A stretch of 64,000 nucleotides of DNA, from positions 9,796,001 through 9,860,000 of the forward strand of contig NC_057788.1 of the NCBI RefSeq assembly GCF_014905175.1. Reading direction: 5' to 3'. The notes under the pieces were generated by a model. It was not told where the DNA came from. It saw only the letters and a program-made list of their open reading frames with translations, and searched no databases. Below are positions 11,598-23,367 of the stretch, piece after piece. The stretch is from Aphidius gifuensis (taxonomy: Eukaryota; Arthropoda; Insecta; Hymenoptera; Braconidae). The translations under genes and the position numbers were made by a program. Every line of letters begins with the position of its first letter. The stretch's first letter is position 1.

Positions 11598-13595
11598 ATG
11601 AGTGTAAAAAGAATATGTGTTGAGAAAGACCAACAAATCTCTGATGATAGTGACAAGGATCAACATATTGTCATCAACTCACTGGACTACGACTCATTAG
11701 CAAAAATTATCATGTTGTTGCCAATACCAGAAAGGATAGACGTGGAAAAAGGTAAATATATATTTATTATCAAAATCTTTTTTGTTAATGAAACATCAAT
11801 GTTTGTATTATTAGTTTTTATGTTTAATACTTTTTATTGTAGTTTGTACCAAATGGAAAGAGGCATGTCGGCTAGCTTGGTATGACATTAAAAAATACAA
11901 ATGTGAATCATCAATTGGACGTTGTTATGATAACCGTTTGTTGACACAATCATACCTTGAGAAAATATTATTAAGATGTGGTAATTATTTAAAAGAATTG
12001 TCTCTCTCAGATGTTTGTGATTCGAGTATTATGCCATTTGTTGGTGATCACTGTAAAAATTTAACAAGTCTTGAATGTCACTTTTACGTTGATTCATTAA
12101 TTGATAATGCTGATCATTTTGTTCAAGCATTTACACAGTTGGATAAATTAAAATGCATTAGGATAATAACAACTTATCGTCACGAGTATGATAAAAAATT
12201 TAATCTATTAGAAATAATTAATAGTCTTCCAGACGAAATTAATCAAATTCATTTAATTTCTCATCCTCGAGTACGCCAAATAACAATTCCTTCTAATGTA
12301 AGTTGTTATTGAATACCAACTATAGTTGTTTATAACCAGTGACATAAACATTACCATATCAATCGAATAAATACAATAATAATTTGACTAAATTTCTATT
12401 ATATTTTCAGACCTTTAAAAAATTTAAAAATCTTCAAAAGTTGACATTACACGGCTGCGATTATTTAGACAGCATAATTCTTCAAGAAATAGCAGAGAAA
12501 ACAACGCTTGTTTATCTTGATATTCGACTATATGATTTATCCGAAAGGTTTTTTCTATTTGATAAGCTCGTCAATTTGGAATATATTAACCTAACGCGGG
12601 CCATGTATCCTGATTTTTTATGTATATTGGAGAATAACCTCTCTACAAAAGTACTTAATACTATTTTTTGTACATGCAAAAATCTAAAACATCTTGATAT
12701 TCCACCTGGTCCTTATGATCGAGCTAAAATTCCTCTTAAAAGATGGATAAACTTTCAAAACTTGGAATATCTTAGTATTTCTTGTAATATAATGCCTGAC
12801 TTAGCAAATTCACTTGTTGAATATTGCAAGAATTTAAAACATTTGAGAATAAATAATCCTGATTACTTAATGAATGAAACTCCTCTAAAAAAGCTAACAG
12901 AGCTGAAAAATCTTGAAAGTTTAATATTGTTTCCTCGCATTAAGCTCAGTAAAGAATCAATAATTGCAATTTCAAACAATTGTAAAAAACTTAAACGTTT
13001 AGAAATGCCTTTTTGTTACATAGTATCATCTATTGATGATGAGCCACTTTTTTCTCCATCTGTTCTTGATGGGTTATCAAAATTACAATATCTTGAACAT
13101 CTAAACTTATGTACAACAAACTACCAATATGAGGGAATAAATCTCGAAGATAGTACAATTATTGCTATTGCTAATAATTGTAAAAACCTAAAAATTTTAC
13201 AAATTAAGGATTGCGAAGCTGTTACTGAAACGGCTCTCGTTGCTCTAACGAACTTGGAAAATTTACAAGAACTAGAGGTAGATTCTCTTAATATTACAGA
13301 CGACTTTATTATTAAATTAAAAGGCTTAAAAAAATTGAGTTGTTCTTATTGCCAGAAACTCACTAATGCTGGTATTATTCAATTTATAAAAAATAACCCA
13401 GATCTTGAAATTCTTGATGTCCGCTATACATGTATTGGTAATTTGACAAGTGACTTGGTTATTGGTGCTGATCATGCAACTAAAAATCGTACAAATGGTA
13501 TCATTTTACATCTAACAATGAGTAAGTGGTCCGACAGTAAATCTTTTACTAGACCAATAATTGAATCTCAATGGTTGATTTTTAAATGCGTATAA
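11598..13595 (+). CDS. F-box/LRR protein, copy D
   Basis: Exons 11598-11751, 11843-12297 and 12411-13595 encode 597 residues, the longest intact copy. Exon 1 and intron 1 are nearly identical to copies A and B, while exons 2-3 and the 3' flank match copy C. The gene is therefore a mosaic, with a switch of relationship inside exon 2. It has the F-box (MLLPIPERIDVEK, VCTKWKEACRLAW) and the LRR domain, with the C/D-specific insertion near LNLCTTNYQYEGINLEDSTI and the tail SFTRPIIESQWL. Confidence 0.85.
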
Positions 13596-13987
13596 AGGCT
13601 GTCCCATTTTAATCTATAAATCGATTTTTCTTCAAAAATATGCCTTCAATTTAAAAATGATTCCAGCAAAAGTTGTATGATTCGAAAGGAATAATTAAAT
13701 TTATAGTATGTATACCTTTTTCTAATTCATTATTATTCTTAATCATATAAATTTAAATGTCAATGTCAATGTTAATCATTTTGTAAAATAAAGTATTATA
13801 AATTAATTATACTTTCTTAAATAATTTTTTGTATGGAACAATTTTTTTTACCTCTAATCATATACATATGTCATGACAGCTTTGAAGATATTCAAATGAC
13901 TAAAAAAATTATTTTATATTTTTTTAAAAAATGTTATTGTTGATACTTACAAATTTGTAAGGAAGTTAAATTCTTGAACATAGACAT
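13596..13987. other. 3' flank of copy D
   Basis: This nearly repeats 8652-9010, then breaks off and joins directly to the LRR scrap at 13,988. The junction marks an old unequal exchange. No gene is seen. Confidence 0.5.
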
Positions 13988-14221
13988 GAATGCGAGAAAC
14001 TTACTGATGCTGGTATTATTAAATTTATAAAAAATAATCCAGGTCTTGAAATATATAGTATCTGGCTTATGGCTAATATTAAAATTAATATGGTCATTGG
14101 TGCTGATCAGGCAACTAAAAATCGTACAAATGGTATTATTTTACACATAACAATGTGCAGTCCGTTATTAATAGAAGCTTCCAAGTCAATAATTACGTCT
14201 CAATGGTTAGTTATTGAATAG
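13988..14221 (+). pseudogene. C-terminal 77-codon F-box/LRR fragment
   Basis: An uninterrupted frame from ECEKLTDAGIIKFIKNNPGL through GADQATKNRTNGII to SQWLVIE and a TAG stop. Everything upstream (promoter, exons 1-2, most LRRs) is missing, so it is a scrap in spite of its clean frame. Confidence 0.8.
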
Positions 14222-15176
14222 ATTCAATTATAGTATTATCATATATATTAAGAAAAGTAAGAAAAGTATACTTTTCTTTCTAATTTACGACTAATATTAT
14301 CTTCCATAATTTATTTCTAAAAACATATACAAAACACATATACGTTACGATGTTAATGACATCGTAAGAAGACATTGTAAAAGAGCATTTTTATCATAAC
14401 TTGTTTGCGATATTACTTGAAATTATAAAAATGTCAATGTTAATGTTTTTGTGAAGCAATGTTTAAAACATATATACTTTTTTATCAAATGCTCATAATT
14501 TTTTCAATCGGACCATTATTTTTACCTTTCTTTTTATAAATTTCCTATTCTTTTAATAAATAATCATTCACAAAAATGAATTGATTGATAATTTACTTAC
14601 ACAAATATTCATACAGCCATAAATATTTCTAAAGATTTGTCAAAAAAAAACAAATACTATATTTTAAAAATAATAAATATTTTACGGAGGCTAGAAGCCA
14701 TAGGCTCAGCCGCAGTCTTGAATTCATCGGCGAAAAAAAAAAAAAACGCTCATAACTTACGAACTTATAACCAAGAGACTTCGTACTAGGCTCAAAAGAA
14801 GCGCATTAAAAAACTCTTAAAAGTTTTTAATTTTCAACGGGTAACGCTGGCCACATGCCTCAACAAATGTTACCAGGTCTTTTTAAGATTTTTTTTTTTT
14901 AATTTTTAAACTTTAACAAGGGTTTTTTTGTGAATTAAAAAAAATATGTAGATTGTTATTTTGTTTTTTTTTATGAATATCTGTTGTATTTGTCATTAAT
15001 AATTAATAAAAATTTATACAATTTAATCTTAAATATAAAGCTATTTTAATTTAAAAATATATGCAGTTTGCGTACGAATATATTCAGAGTACTTAGACAG
15101 AATACTTATTAGTAAATAAAATTAATAAATTTATCTACATACAAAATTATAAAAAATATTAAAATAAATAACATTT
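14222..15176. other. Spacer with an unidentified GC-richer repeat
   Basis: After typical 3' flank comes a less AT-rich block at about 14,684-14,880 (GGAGGCTAGAAGCCATAGGC and a run of A), unlike anything else here. It is probably a fragment of a dispersed element; no coding frame or clear termini are seen. The remaining 250 bases are AT-rich 3' flank of the minus-strand gene. Confidence 0.4.
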
Positions 15177-17454
15177 TTAATCATCAAGTTCATATGAAAA
15201 TTGATGCTCTTTAAATGCACATTCTGTTGATAATTTTAGTAAATTCATTTGACAATTTGTTTCTTCAAAAAATTCTACAAGATTAATACTGGTATATATT
15301 GTCAATGGAATATTATTTTTCCGTTGATTTGTTAACATCGCAGCTATTTCAAATATTCGTGATGAAATTGGATTTTGACAAACAATTAGCTCTTCTAAAT
15401 TTGGACAATTCTTTATAAATTTTTCAACATGTTCATCATAAACTCTGTATGATTTAGCACAATTAAGATATTTCAATTTCATCATTTTAACTGGTACAGC
15501 ATTTTGCACATCTAAACTGTTAACAACAACTAATCTTTCAAGATATTTTAGTTGCGCAATATCATAATATGCACGTTCACTCAAATTACATGAATAACTC
15601 AAATCTAAATGTTGTAAATTTTTGCAATTAAATACAATACTTGATATCAGTATATCATCAACACTCGTAACATGATTAATACGTAAACTTTCTAAACATT
15701 TTAAATTACCAATAAGTTCAATATCATAAATAGTTAAATTTTCTCCATAAGATATATCAAGTAGCTTCAATTTTTTAGCATCTTCAGTTAAATTAAAAAT
15801 AACATTTTTATCAACATTTGAAACGTTATCAAGATTTAAATTTTCTAAATTATTTAATCTACCAATTCTTCCAAGTACGTATGATGATATTAATGAACAA
15901 GAAGCAACATTAAGATGCTTTAAATATTTACAATTATCAATGACTTTTGTTATAAATTCATCATCAACATTTGAACAATGTTTTACATCCAAATAAATAA
16001 GTGTTTTGATTCTTGATATACTGTCACGCATGCCAATGCTAAGACTTGAATTATTAACATCAAAATGTTTTAGTCTATTTAATTTTGGTAATTCACTTAT
16101 TAAATTTTCTTCAATATATTTGATTGATGATAAATTAAGATGTTCCAAGTTTATTAAATTGAGTATTGGCATTTGATCATTCAACTTACAACCATGTAGA
16201 TCCAAGTAAACCAAGTTTTCCATTTTACAAATTTCCATCATTGCTATTCTTTCCAATTCAAAATAACGAAGTGTCAAATCCGACAAGTTTTCAAATTCTT
16301 TAATAATCTGTAATAATAAATATAATATTTATTATTAACAAGTTAATTTATTAACAAGTGTTAATATATAAATATTTTCTTTTTATAAATAAGTAATAAA
16401 CCTACCAATGAAAAATCTTCGGCAAGTAGAATCATCATTTCATTCGAAGTATTACTTTGAAGATATAACTCATTTATTGCTGGATTTATAGTACGTAAAA
16501 GGTGATGATACATATCAATGGCATTTTTTGGTGATGAATTATCGATAATTGCTGTATTTTTAAATATTTTTAATTTGTTTAAATTTTTAAAACCATCTTT
16601 CAAGTGTTTTTCTTCGAATTTATTTAAATTTAATTTGAAATTTAAATTAACAACATTGATACAATTGTTGTTAATGTATTCAATAACAGATGAATCACAT
16701 GTATATTCTGTTATTGTTAAATGACTTATTAAATCAGAATTGATCCATAAATTTTTCGGAATATTAAGACTTGTTAAAATATTTTCAGTTTGATTTATCC
16801 ATTTTGCGATGTCGATTTTTTTTGTTTTGTACGATTTTTTTTCATTTTGCCATTGGTGAAAAACTAAAGAATAAAAATATACATTATTATTCACTAGATA
16901 ATAATTGACAATTTTTATGAAAATTAATTTTTTTCACTTGAAAAAAATTTTCACTAGTAAAGTTCTTTGACCAAGTCCATTTCTTACCAGAAACAACTAG
17001 TATTTTTCCAGTTACCAGTGGAAGACTGAGTTGTTTCTATAGAAAAACCTGCCATAGAATATAGCGACAGTTTTCATGAAAACTGTCGCCGTACTCTGTG
17101 GCCGGTTTCTCTTGGGTAACTTAGATTTGGCAACTATGGTCGAAAACTTTTCCAGTGGACAGCAGCCTTAAAGAAAAGTTAACCCCAAAATGATCACGTT
17201 TTTATACGTTTAGCTAAATGGGCTAAATGTATAAGGTGTGTTCATTTTACCCTCCTTTTTAATATTTCTCGAATTACCAATTATTTACCTTTATCAATCA
17301 TCATCTTGTCAGCTAATGGTAGGAATTTAACCGATTCCATAACATCCAAGGATAGACAATCAACATTTAGGTTTTTCTCGACTTGATATTCATCAAAATT
17401 ATCAGCATCAAATGATGCAATTTTTTGGCGTTTTCTTAGATTTTCGTATTCCAT
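15177..17454 (-). CDS. Divergent F-box/LRR gene on the opposite strand
   Basis: Minus-strand exons 17454-17289, 16863-16406 and 16307-15177 encode 584 residues. The introns have the same phases (1, then 0) and positions as the + strand array. The F-box is split in the same way: VMESVKFLPLADKMMIDK in exon 1, VFHQW in exon 2. Exon 3 has clearer cysteine-type LRRs (LVYLDLHGCKL, LIYLDVKHCSNVDDEFI, LQHLDLSYSCNLSE) than the array. Identity to the array is low, so this is an old paralogue and perhaps close to the ancestral single gene. A 5'-UTR intron is likely from GTAAGT at 17,681 to TTTTTCAG ending at 17,487. No damage was seen. An SCF substrate receptor role is inferred. Confidence 0.85.
17064..17089. 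repeat. Perfect 26-bp palindrome inside intron 1 of the minus-strand gene
   Basis: GCGACAGTTTTCA is followed at once by its exact reverse complement TGAAAACTGTCGC. The surrounding 150 bp also hold looser inverted repeats, so it may be the centre of a small foldback element. Intron 1 (16,864-17,288) is four times longer than in the array. Confidence 0.8.
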
Positions 17455-17997
17455 GTTTCTTTTATTTTTAAATAAAGAAATAATTCCTGAAAAATACGTT
17501 AAAACAATATTATAATATTGGTATAATAAAAACATATTAATCTTGGAGTAAAAAGTAAAAAAAAAAAAAATATGGCCTCGTGGCAATGACCACGTGGAGA
17601 TGACCACGTGGCGAACAATGAACAATAAACATCTACTTGCTAAAAATGATATTTAATAAAATAATAATAATTTGTACTTACAATTTGAATAGTACTGCTT
17701 TGACTCAATTGATTATTGATAAATAATAATCAATTATTATAACAATTTTAATAAATAATTAAAATGAATACTTGCGAATGTCCAACCTAGTCCAACGGTA
17801 GTTGATTTAACAATAGCTGATATCAGTTGTCTAGCCTCACTATTTAGGCGGTGAAACTTTCGGCTATTGTGATTGGTCGATTATTATTATAAAACTTGCA
17901 GCGCCCTCTTAATATTTTAGTTTTTTTAACTATTCTACTATTTTGGCTATTTTATTTAATAAAAAAAATTAGATGAGAAATTTTTACAAGCATTAAT
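17455..17997 (-). promoter_or_regulatory. Probable promoter and leader of the minus-strand F-box/LRR gene
   Basis: A non-coding exon probably ends at 17,682 before GTAAGTAC and splices to an acceptor ending at 17,487. Upstream (17,770-17,870) is a GC-richer stretch with CCAATCA on the minus strand. No TATA box of the array types is present. The transcription start cannot be placed. Confidence 0.35.
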
Positions 17998-18001
17998 TTA
18001 A

Positions 18002-18490
18002 GGGATTTCGTCGATTTTTTAAAACGAAGAGTGAGACAACATTTTTCCTCTGTTTTTTGTCTTTTTCGCATTCATAGAAATATTGTATTTCTCAAAGTCA
18101 TCCGCAAGATGTCTCTAGTGATTTTTCAATAATTCCTCATAAAAGTCAATTTTTTCATACTTTAATTATTAATTATGTTAAAAAACTAAGCTCCAAACCT
18201 CTTTTATTTTTTTTAATACATTTTGTTTTGTCTTATTTTATAACCCGATAGTTTTTTTTTCACGATGTCATATTGTCGATTAGAGATATTGGTATTTTAA
18301 TGGACTTTTTTTTGACAAAAATCGTATTCTCCATAAGACCCCATGTTAAAAGTTGTCAACTTTGAAAATTAATAAAAAAATAACAAGCTCCTAAACAATT
18401 ACCAAAAAATTACATAAAATGTATTTCAAGAATCTACTGTATAATAATTTCAAAGCATTTTCATATTCGGAAAAAAATTGACGAAATCTC
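18002..18490. mobile_element. Non-autonomous TTAA-flanked element (piggyBac-type), 489 bp
   Basis: The ends are inverted repeats: GGGATTTCGTCGATTTTTT on the left, and the right end reads GAGATTTCGTCAATTTTTT on the other strand. TTAA tetramers lie on both sides (17,998-18,001 and 18,491-18,494). TTAA duplication is the hallmark of piggyBac transposition. No transposase frame is present. Confidence 0.7.
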
Positions 18491-18494
18491 TTAA

Positions 18495-19536
18495 GGAGGT
18501 TATGCACAAATTCATTGTGGGTTTTGCGGGTGACGTCACTCACTTCTGAGCGCTATAAAGCGCCTGCGCTCCGTATACAATATATGGGAGTGCGAGTGTG
18601 TGTGTGTGTGTATGAGCTACCCATACGTTGCCACATCTAATTTTTTTGAAGTTTATAATTAATGACTTATTAATTGACCGATCAACACATCAAAAGTATT
18701 CGCGCAATTAATAAAACTCGGTTTTTAGTATATGTGTAATTTTTTTCAAGACTTTTTCATCATTTTTTTTATCCAAAAAAAATGGTTGAAATCTCCATAA
18801 GAGCCAATGTTAAGGTTGAATGTGAATAGAATTTTTAACTATACGATTTTTGAATTTTCGGTCCCATATAAAAGCCGGAATAATTATCTATTTGGTTGAC
18901 TTTTTTCCGAATTTTACACCACGTTTTTTTTTAGATAATTAATGTCAAAGTTGACAACTTTAAGACGTAGGTATAGGGACTGAACTCATATTTTCTTTTC
19001 TAGTTCAAAAAGTTTCTATACGATTTTACTCAATTTACTATCAGTTTTTCCTTCTTTACAATACGGATTTTTTAAGCCCTTAACGATCATTTTCTACAAC
19101 GAGTTTTAAAAGATATTCAATTATTAGAATCAAAATTTTTTATCATTAGCGGTCATTCTCTTTTTTTTATTCGTCGTGCTGTCTCATGTTTCTTGGCTAT
19201 GGTAGTTGTGTGTGTGTGTCTATCCAGATAGACTGATACACACATACTACCAAGAACCTGCCAGTATAGTAAATTTTGGACAGAGGGGCACTGAAAATAT
19301 TTTTTATAACCATATGTAGATGCGCACCCTCTTAGGCCCAAACTTCGTCCACCAATGCGATTTACATTCAACCTTAAATAATGTTTTCAATAATTAATTA
19401 CAAAAAATTCAATCAATTAATTTTAGAAAATAATTATACCGTCGTATTCAGAATAAAAAGATCTAACTGTGTAAAAAATTTCAGAACATTCTTATTGTAT
19501 GTCAATAAATATAAGAGTGTTAGCTGTATAACCCCC
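18495..19536. mobile_element. TTAA-flanked element carrying a nested element
   Basis: The left end GGAGGTTATGCACA and the right end (other strand) GGGGGTTATACAGC form imperfect inverted repeats between TTAA at 18,491-18,494 and 19,537-19,540. It shares its left TTAA with the preceding element. The element at 18,814-19,373 is inserted inside it; without it this one would be about 480 bp. It contains a GT-rich microsatellite near 18,600. No transposase is seen. Confidence 0.6.
18814..19373. mobile_element. Nested TTAA-flanked element, 560 bp
   Basis: The inverted ends are GGTTGAATGTGAAT and GGTTGAATGTAAAT, with TTAA at 18,810-18,813 and 19,374-19,377. It is the same family, in the opposite orientation, as the element in intron 2 of copy H (32,718-33,239). 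Both share the ATCTACA / GTGCGCA segment and CCAAGAACCTGCCAGTATAG. Confidence 0.75.
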
Positions 19537-19540
19537 TTAA

Positions 19541-20717
19541 GATGGCGGACATATTACGTTGTAAAAATTTTCATAGCGATCCATTAATAATTTATTGCTT
19601 AAAAAATTGAAAATAATTCATCAAATTAAATTAGATTATTGAAAAAAAAATGAAAACATTTTGCTTGAGTGTGAAATTGGTTATTTTATGTTATTTTTTG
19701 CTATTTAAAATTTATCAGGTGATGGTCTTAACCCCACCATCAGTAACAACAAGTTATTTTTATCGAATGTATATGCATTCAGAATTATATACATCTTATT
19801 CACAGTGTATACACATCCCCCTATTATTTAAAAAAAAAAATCAAACAAATAACTTTATATGCGATTTTATAAAGTAACATTAAAAAAAAAATTTATATAC
19901 TTAAATAATATTTATAAATATCTATATTTTATTATTAATATTCAATTTTGATTAATCATTTTTATTTTTTTTTCATCATAAATTCCCCTTCTTCATTAAA
20001 TACACACATGTATTTTAAATCATTTTAAATATTCTTTTTTTCTTCATTTACTTTTTTATTTTTTTATTTTTTCATCATCAACATCATCATCATCTTGTTC
20101 GTTCTTCTTTATTTTCGGATGTATTATTACCCGGGTAGACTGATGCTCAAATCATCCTCCATGCTGACTATGATTTTGTCTTCAGTGTTACAAAGTTTTT
20201 TAATTGAGATGTGCTCGTCGTTGCGTGACAACATTGCACAATAAATTTGCAATAAAAAAATATGAATAATAACAAAATAAAATAAAAACAAGGAAATTAT
20301 TTTTTTTAATTGAATATATAAATTATAATAATGGAAAAAGAAGAAAAAAACAAGTAAAATTTATATTTAATCTTTGAAATAAAAATTAGTGTTTAAATAA
20401 ATATTTTAATTTTTATATTATTAGTTATTTAAATAAACAATAGATTAATAATAAAAAATTATTTTCTTTTTTTTTTCAAATTAATATTAATTTGCATTTG
20501 ATAATGCATAGTAAATTAATATTAATAATGTTATCGAGATTATTGAGTGGTTATTTTAGTGACAGTAAGAGACAAAGATTTGGATCAACTATATCAACGG
20601 TAACAAAAAAAAATTAAATATAATAATCAACAACAAAAATTATTAATAATAATGATAACGTAATCGATTGAATTACATATTCAAAATAAATAAAAAATCT
20701 ATAATTTAAAAGAATAT
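19541..20717. other. AT-rich spacer with two weak coding hints
   Basis: No array copy lies here. A + strand frame at 19,650-19,877 starts with a hydrophobic leader (MKTFCLSVKLVILCYFLLF) and then a possible donor CAG|GTGATG; it could be a first exon of a small secreted protein, or chance. A GC-richer minus-strand frame lies at 20,127-20,234. The rest is poly-A/T-rich. Confidence 0.35.
20127..20234 (-). CDS. Short unidentified coding-like frame (35 codons)
   Basis: The minus-strand frame MLSRNDEHISIKKLCNTEDK and onward ends SLPG-stop. Codon use looks protein-like and the segment is markedly less AT-rich than its surroundings. It could be the last exon of a gene, a captured exon fragment, or chance. 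No family is recognised and no splice partner was found. Confidence 0.25.
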   Translation of the reverse strand: MLSRNDEHISIKKLCNTEDKIIVSMEDDLSISLPG

Positions 20718-20935
20718 AAGACTATAATTTAATTTTAGAAAATAAAAAAAATTAACTCACTGTACTCAAAAATAATTTTGTCTCGAATGACAATCCAATT
20801 GAGTCATTTTTTTTTTGTTCAAGTTTCAATAATTGTGTTTGATGTATAACAATAACACCTTAGACGTTCAAGTCATACTTTTTACTATCTGTAAACAATA
20901 AAAATATTAAATAAACATTTTTTTCAAAATGGAGT
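20718..20935 (-). pseudogene. Decayed minus-strand gene remnant, copy 2 (partial)
   Basis: Only the upstream exon-like block of the repeated remnant is present, with the same TTTACAG and GTACAGTGAGTTAAT borders as the other copies. The frame is broken. Confidence 0.35.
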
Positions 20936-21155
20936 AATTATTAACGACAAAAAAAGGAGAGTAAATTAAGGTGATACTTAATTCATGGTATTTGAATAAA
21001 CAAATATATAATGTATGAATTGTAAGTGTATAAAAAATAGATAAATAAACAGTAAAAAATTGAGTCTTGGAGTGAATAAATGGATGTCTACGTGAAAAAT
21101 TACCGACTATTATTTTGTAGAATTTGACTTATCGACAATTATGAATTTTGAAAAT

Positions 21156-21395
21156 TATAAAAGCTGCAGGGAGCCGTACACCTGGGAGTTCACCTGGGGT
21201 TCCAGGTAAAGATTTTGTTGAAAGAGAGGTTGAATAAAAAAAATACTGTGACCAAGGTGTTTTTAACCTTTAAATTGTTCTTAAATAAATATTTGGTTGT
21301 TGTTAATAAAAAAAAGAGCAGGACTCAACTCTATATTTTTCTGTACTTAAAAGATTTAGGTTTTTGAAGACGTTAACAACAATATACACTTTCAG
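21156..21395 (+). promoter_or_regulatory. Type I promoter and leader intron of copy E
   Basis: TATAAAAG is at 21,156-21,163, the donor GT at 21,206, and the acceptor ends at 21,395. The conserved E-box has changed to AAGGTG (GTGACCAAGGTG), a difference shared only with copy K. Confidence 0.55.
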
Positions 21396-21407
21396 TGTTT
21401 ACCTAAA

Positions 21408-23367
21408 ATGAATGTAAAAAGAATATGTGTTGAGAAAGACCAACAAATCTCTGATGATGGTGACAAGGATCAAAATATTGTCATCAATTCACTGGATTAC
21501 GATTCATTAGCAAAAATCATCATGTTGTTGCCAATACCAGAAAAGATAGAGATGGAAAAAGGTAAATATTATTATCAAAATAGAGTTTCTATTTTTTTTT
21601 AAATAAATTAATAATGTTTCTAATATTAATTTTTAAATTTGATACGTTTTATTCTAGTTTGTGCCAAATGGAAAGAAGCATGTCAACTAGCTTGGTATGA
21701 CATTAAAAAATACAAATGTGAATCATCAATTGGACGTTGTTATGATAACCGTTTGTTGACACAATCATACCTCGAGCAAATATTATTAAGATGTGGTAAT
21801 TATCTAAAAGAATTGTCTCTCTCAGATGTTTGTGATTCAAGTATTATGCCATTTGTTGGTGATCACTGTAAAAATTTAACAATCTTGGAATGTGAATTTG
21901 ATGATAATTCCGTAATTAATAATGCTGATCACTTTGTTCAAGCATTTACACAGTTGGATAAATTAAAATGCATCAAAATAACGGTGGACCACAACGACTG
22001 GACTGAGACAATCAATCTCTCTGCACTAATTGATAGTCTTCCAGAAGAAATGAATGAAATTCATATACTTGCTAAACTTCGGTGGGATATAGAACAAAAC
22101 ATTTCCATGGTAAGTTGTCATTGAATACTAATTAATTGTTTATCACTTATGACGAACAATACTATCAATAAAATGAATAGAAATTATTTAAAAATTTTTT
22201 TATTATTTTCAGAGTTTAAAAAACTTTAAAAATCTTCAGAAATTAACAATACATAACTTTTGTTTAGACATCATAAACCTTCAAGAAATAGCAGACATAA
22301 CGACACTCGTTCATCTTAGCATTGGGCTATATGATATACACAAAAACCTTCGTTTATTTAATAAACTCGTTAATTTGGAGTATATCGACTTAACGATGGA
22401 TAAAAGTGTCTATGATGCGGATAACCTCTCAACAAAAGTACTTGAGACCATTTTTTGTACATGCAAAAATCTAAAACATCTTGATATTCCATATGGTCCT
22501 TATGATGTAAGTAAAATTCCTCTTAAAAAATGGATAAACTTTCAAAACTTGGAATATCTTGGTATTTATTGTAAGATAATGCCTGACTTGGCAAATACAA
22601 TTGTTAAATATTGCAAGAATTTAAAACATTTGAGATTACTTAGTTACAAAATAATAGATACTGCTTTTAAAAAGGTAACAGAGCTCAAAAATCTTGAATG
22701 TTTGATATTGGATGGTCTGATTGGTAGGCTTCATGACGAAACAGTAACTGCCATTTCTAACAATTGTAAAAAACTTAAACGTTTAGAAATTTCTGATTGT
22801 ATAATAGTACCAGCTATTCATGGTGACCCACTGTTTTCTCCAACTGGTCTTGATGAATTATCAAAATTACAATGTCTTGAACATCTAAAGTTGTGTAATG
22901 CAAAAAATTGTAAAGATAGTACAATCACTGCTATTGCTAATAATTGTAAAAACCTAAAAAGTTTACATATCCAAGGTTGCAGAGCCTTGACTAAAACAGC
23001 TCTCGATGCTTTAACAAACCTCACAAATTTACAAATACTAGACGTAAGTAATCTTAATATAATTACAGACAACTTTCTTATCAAATTGAAAGGATTAAAA
23101 GAATTGCATTGTAATGGATGCAAGAAACTTACTAATGCTGGTATTATTCAATTTATAAAAAATAATCTAGATCTTGAAAAAATTTGTGTCAGGGATATAG
23201 ATAATATTACAACTGATATGGTTATTGCTGCTGATCAGGCAACTGAAAATCGTACAAATGGTATTATTTTACACATAAATTTAGATAATCGGTTAATCAA
23301 AGAAGTCAATAATTTTTTGAAGCCAATAATTACATCTCAATGGTTAGTTGTTGATAAATTTTTTTAA
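21408..23367 (+). CDS. F-box/LRR protein, copy E
   Basis: Exons 21408-21561, 21658-22109 and 22213-23367 encode 586 residues. The F-box half-sites read MLLPIPEKIEMEK and VCAKWKEACQLAW. The LRR domain is full length and the tail reads NLDNRLIKEVNNFLKPIITS, shared with copies G and L. From the promoter to the start of exon 3 it is almost identical to copy K (41,530-42,780), about 20 kb away, while exon 3 differs. That makes it the donor or recipient of a recent exchange. Confidence 0.85.

Noticed and set aside
19153..19371. A 72-codon minus frame
   Set aside because: It lies wholly inside the nested TTAA-flanked element and has no transposase motifs.
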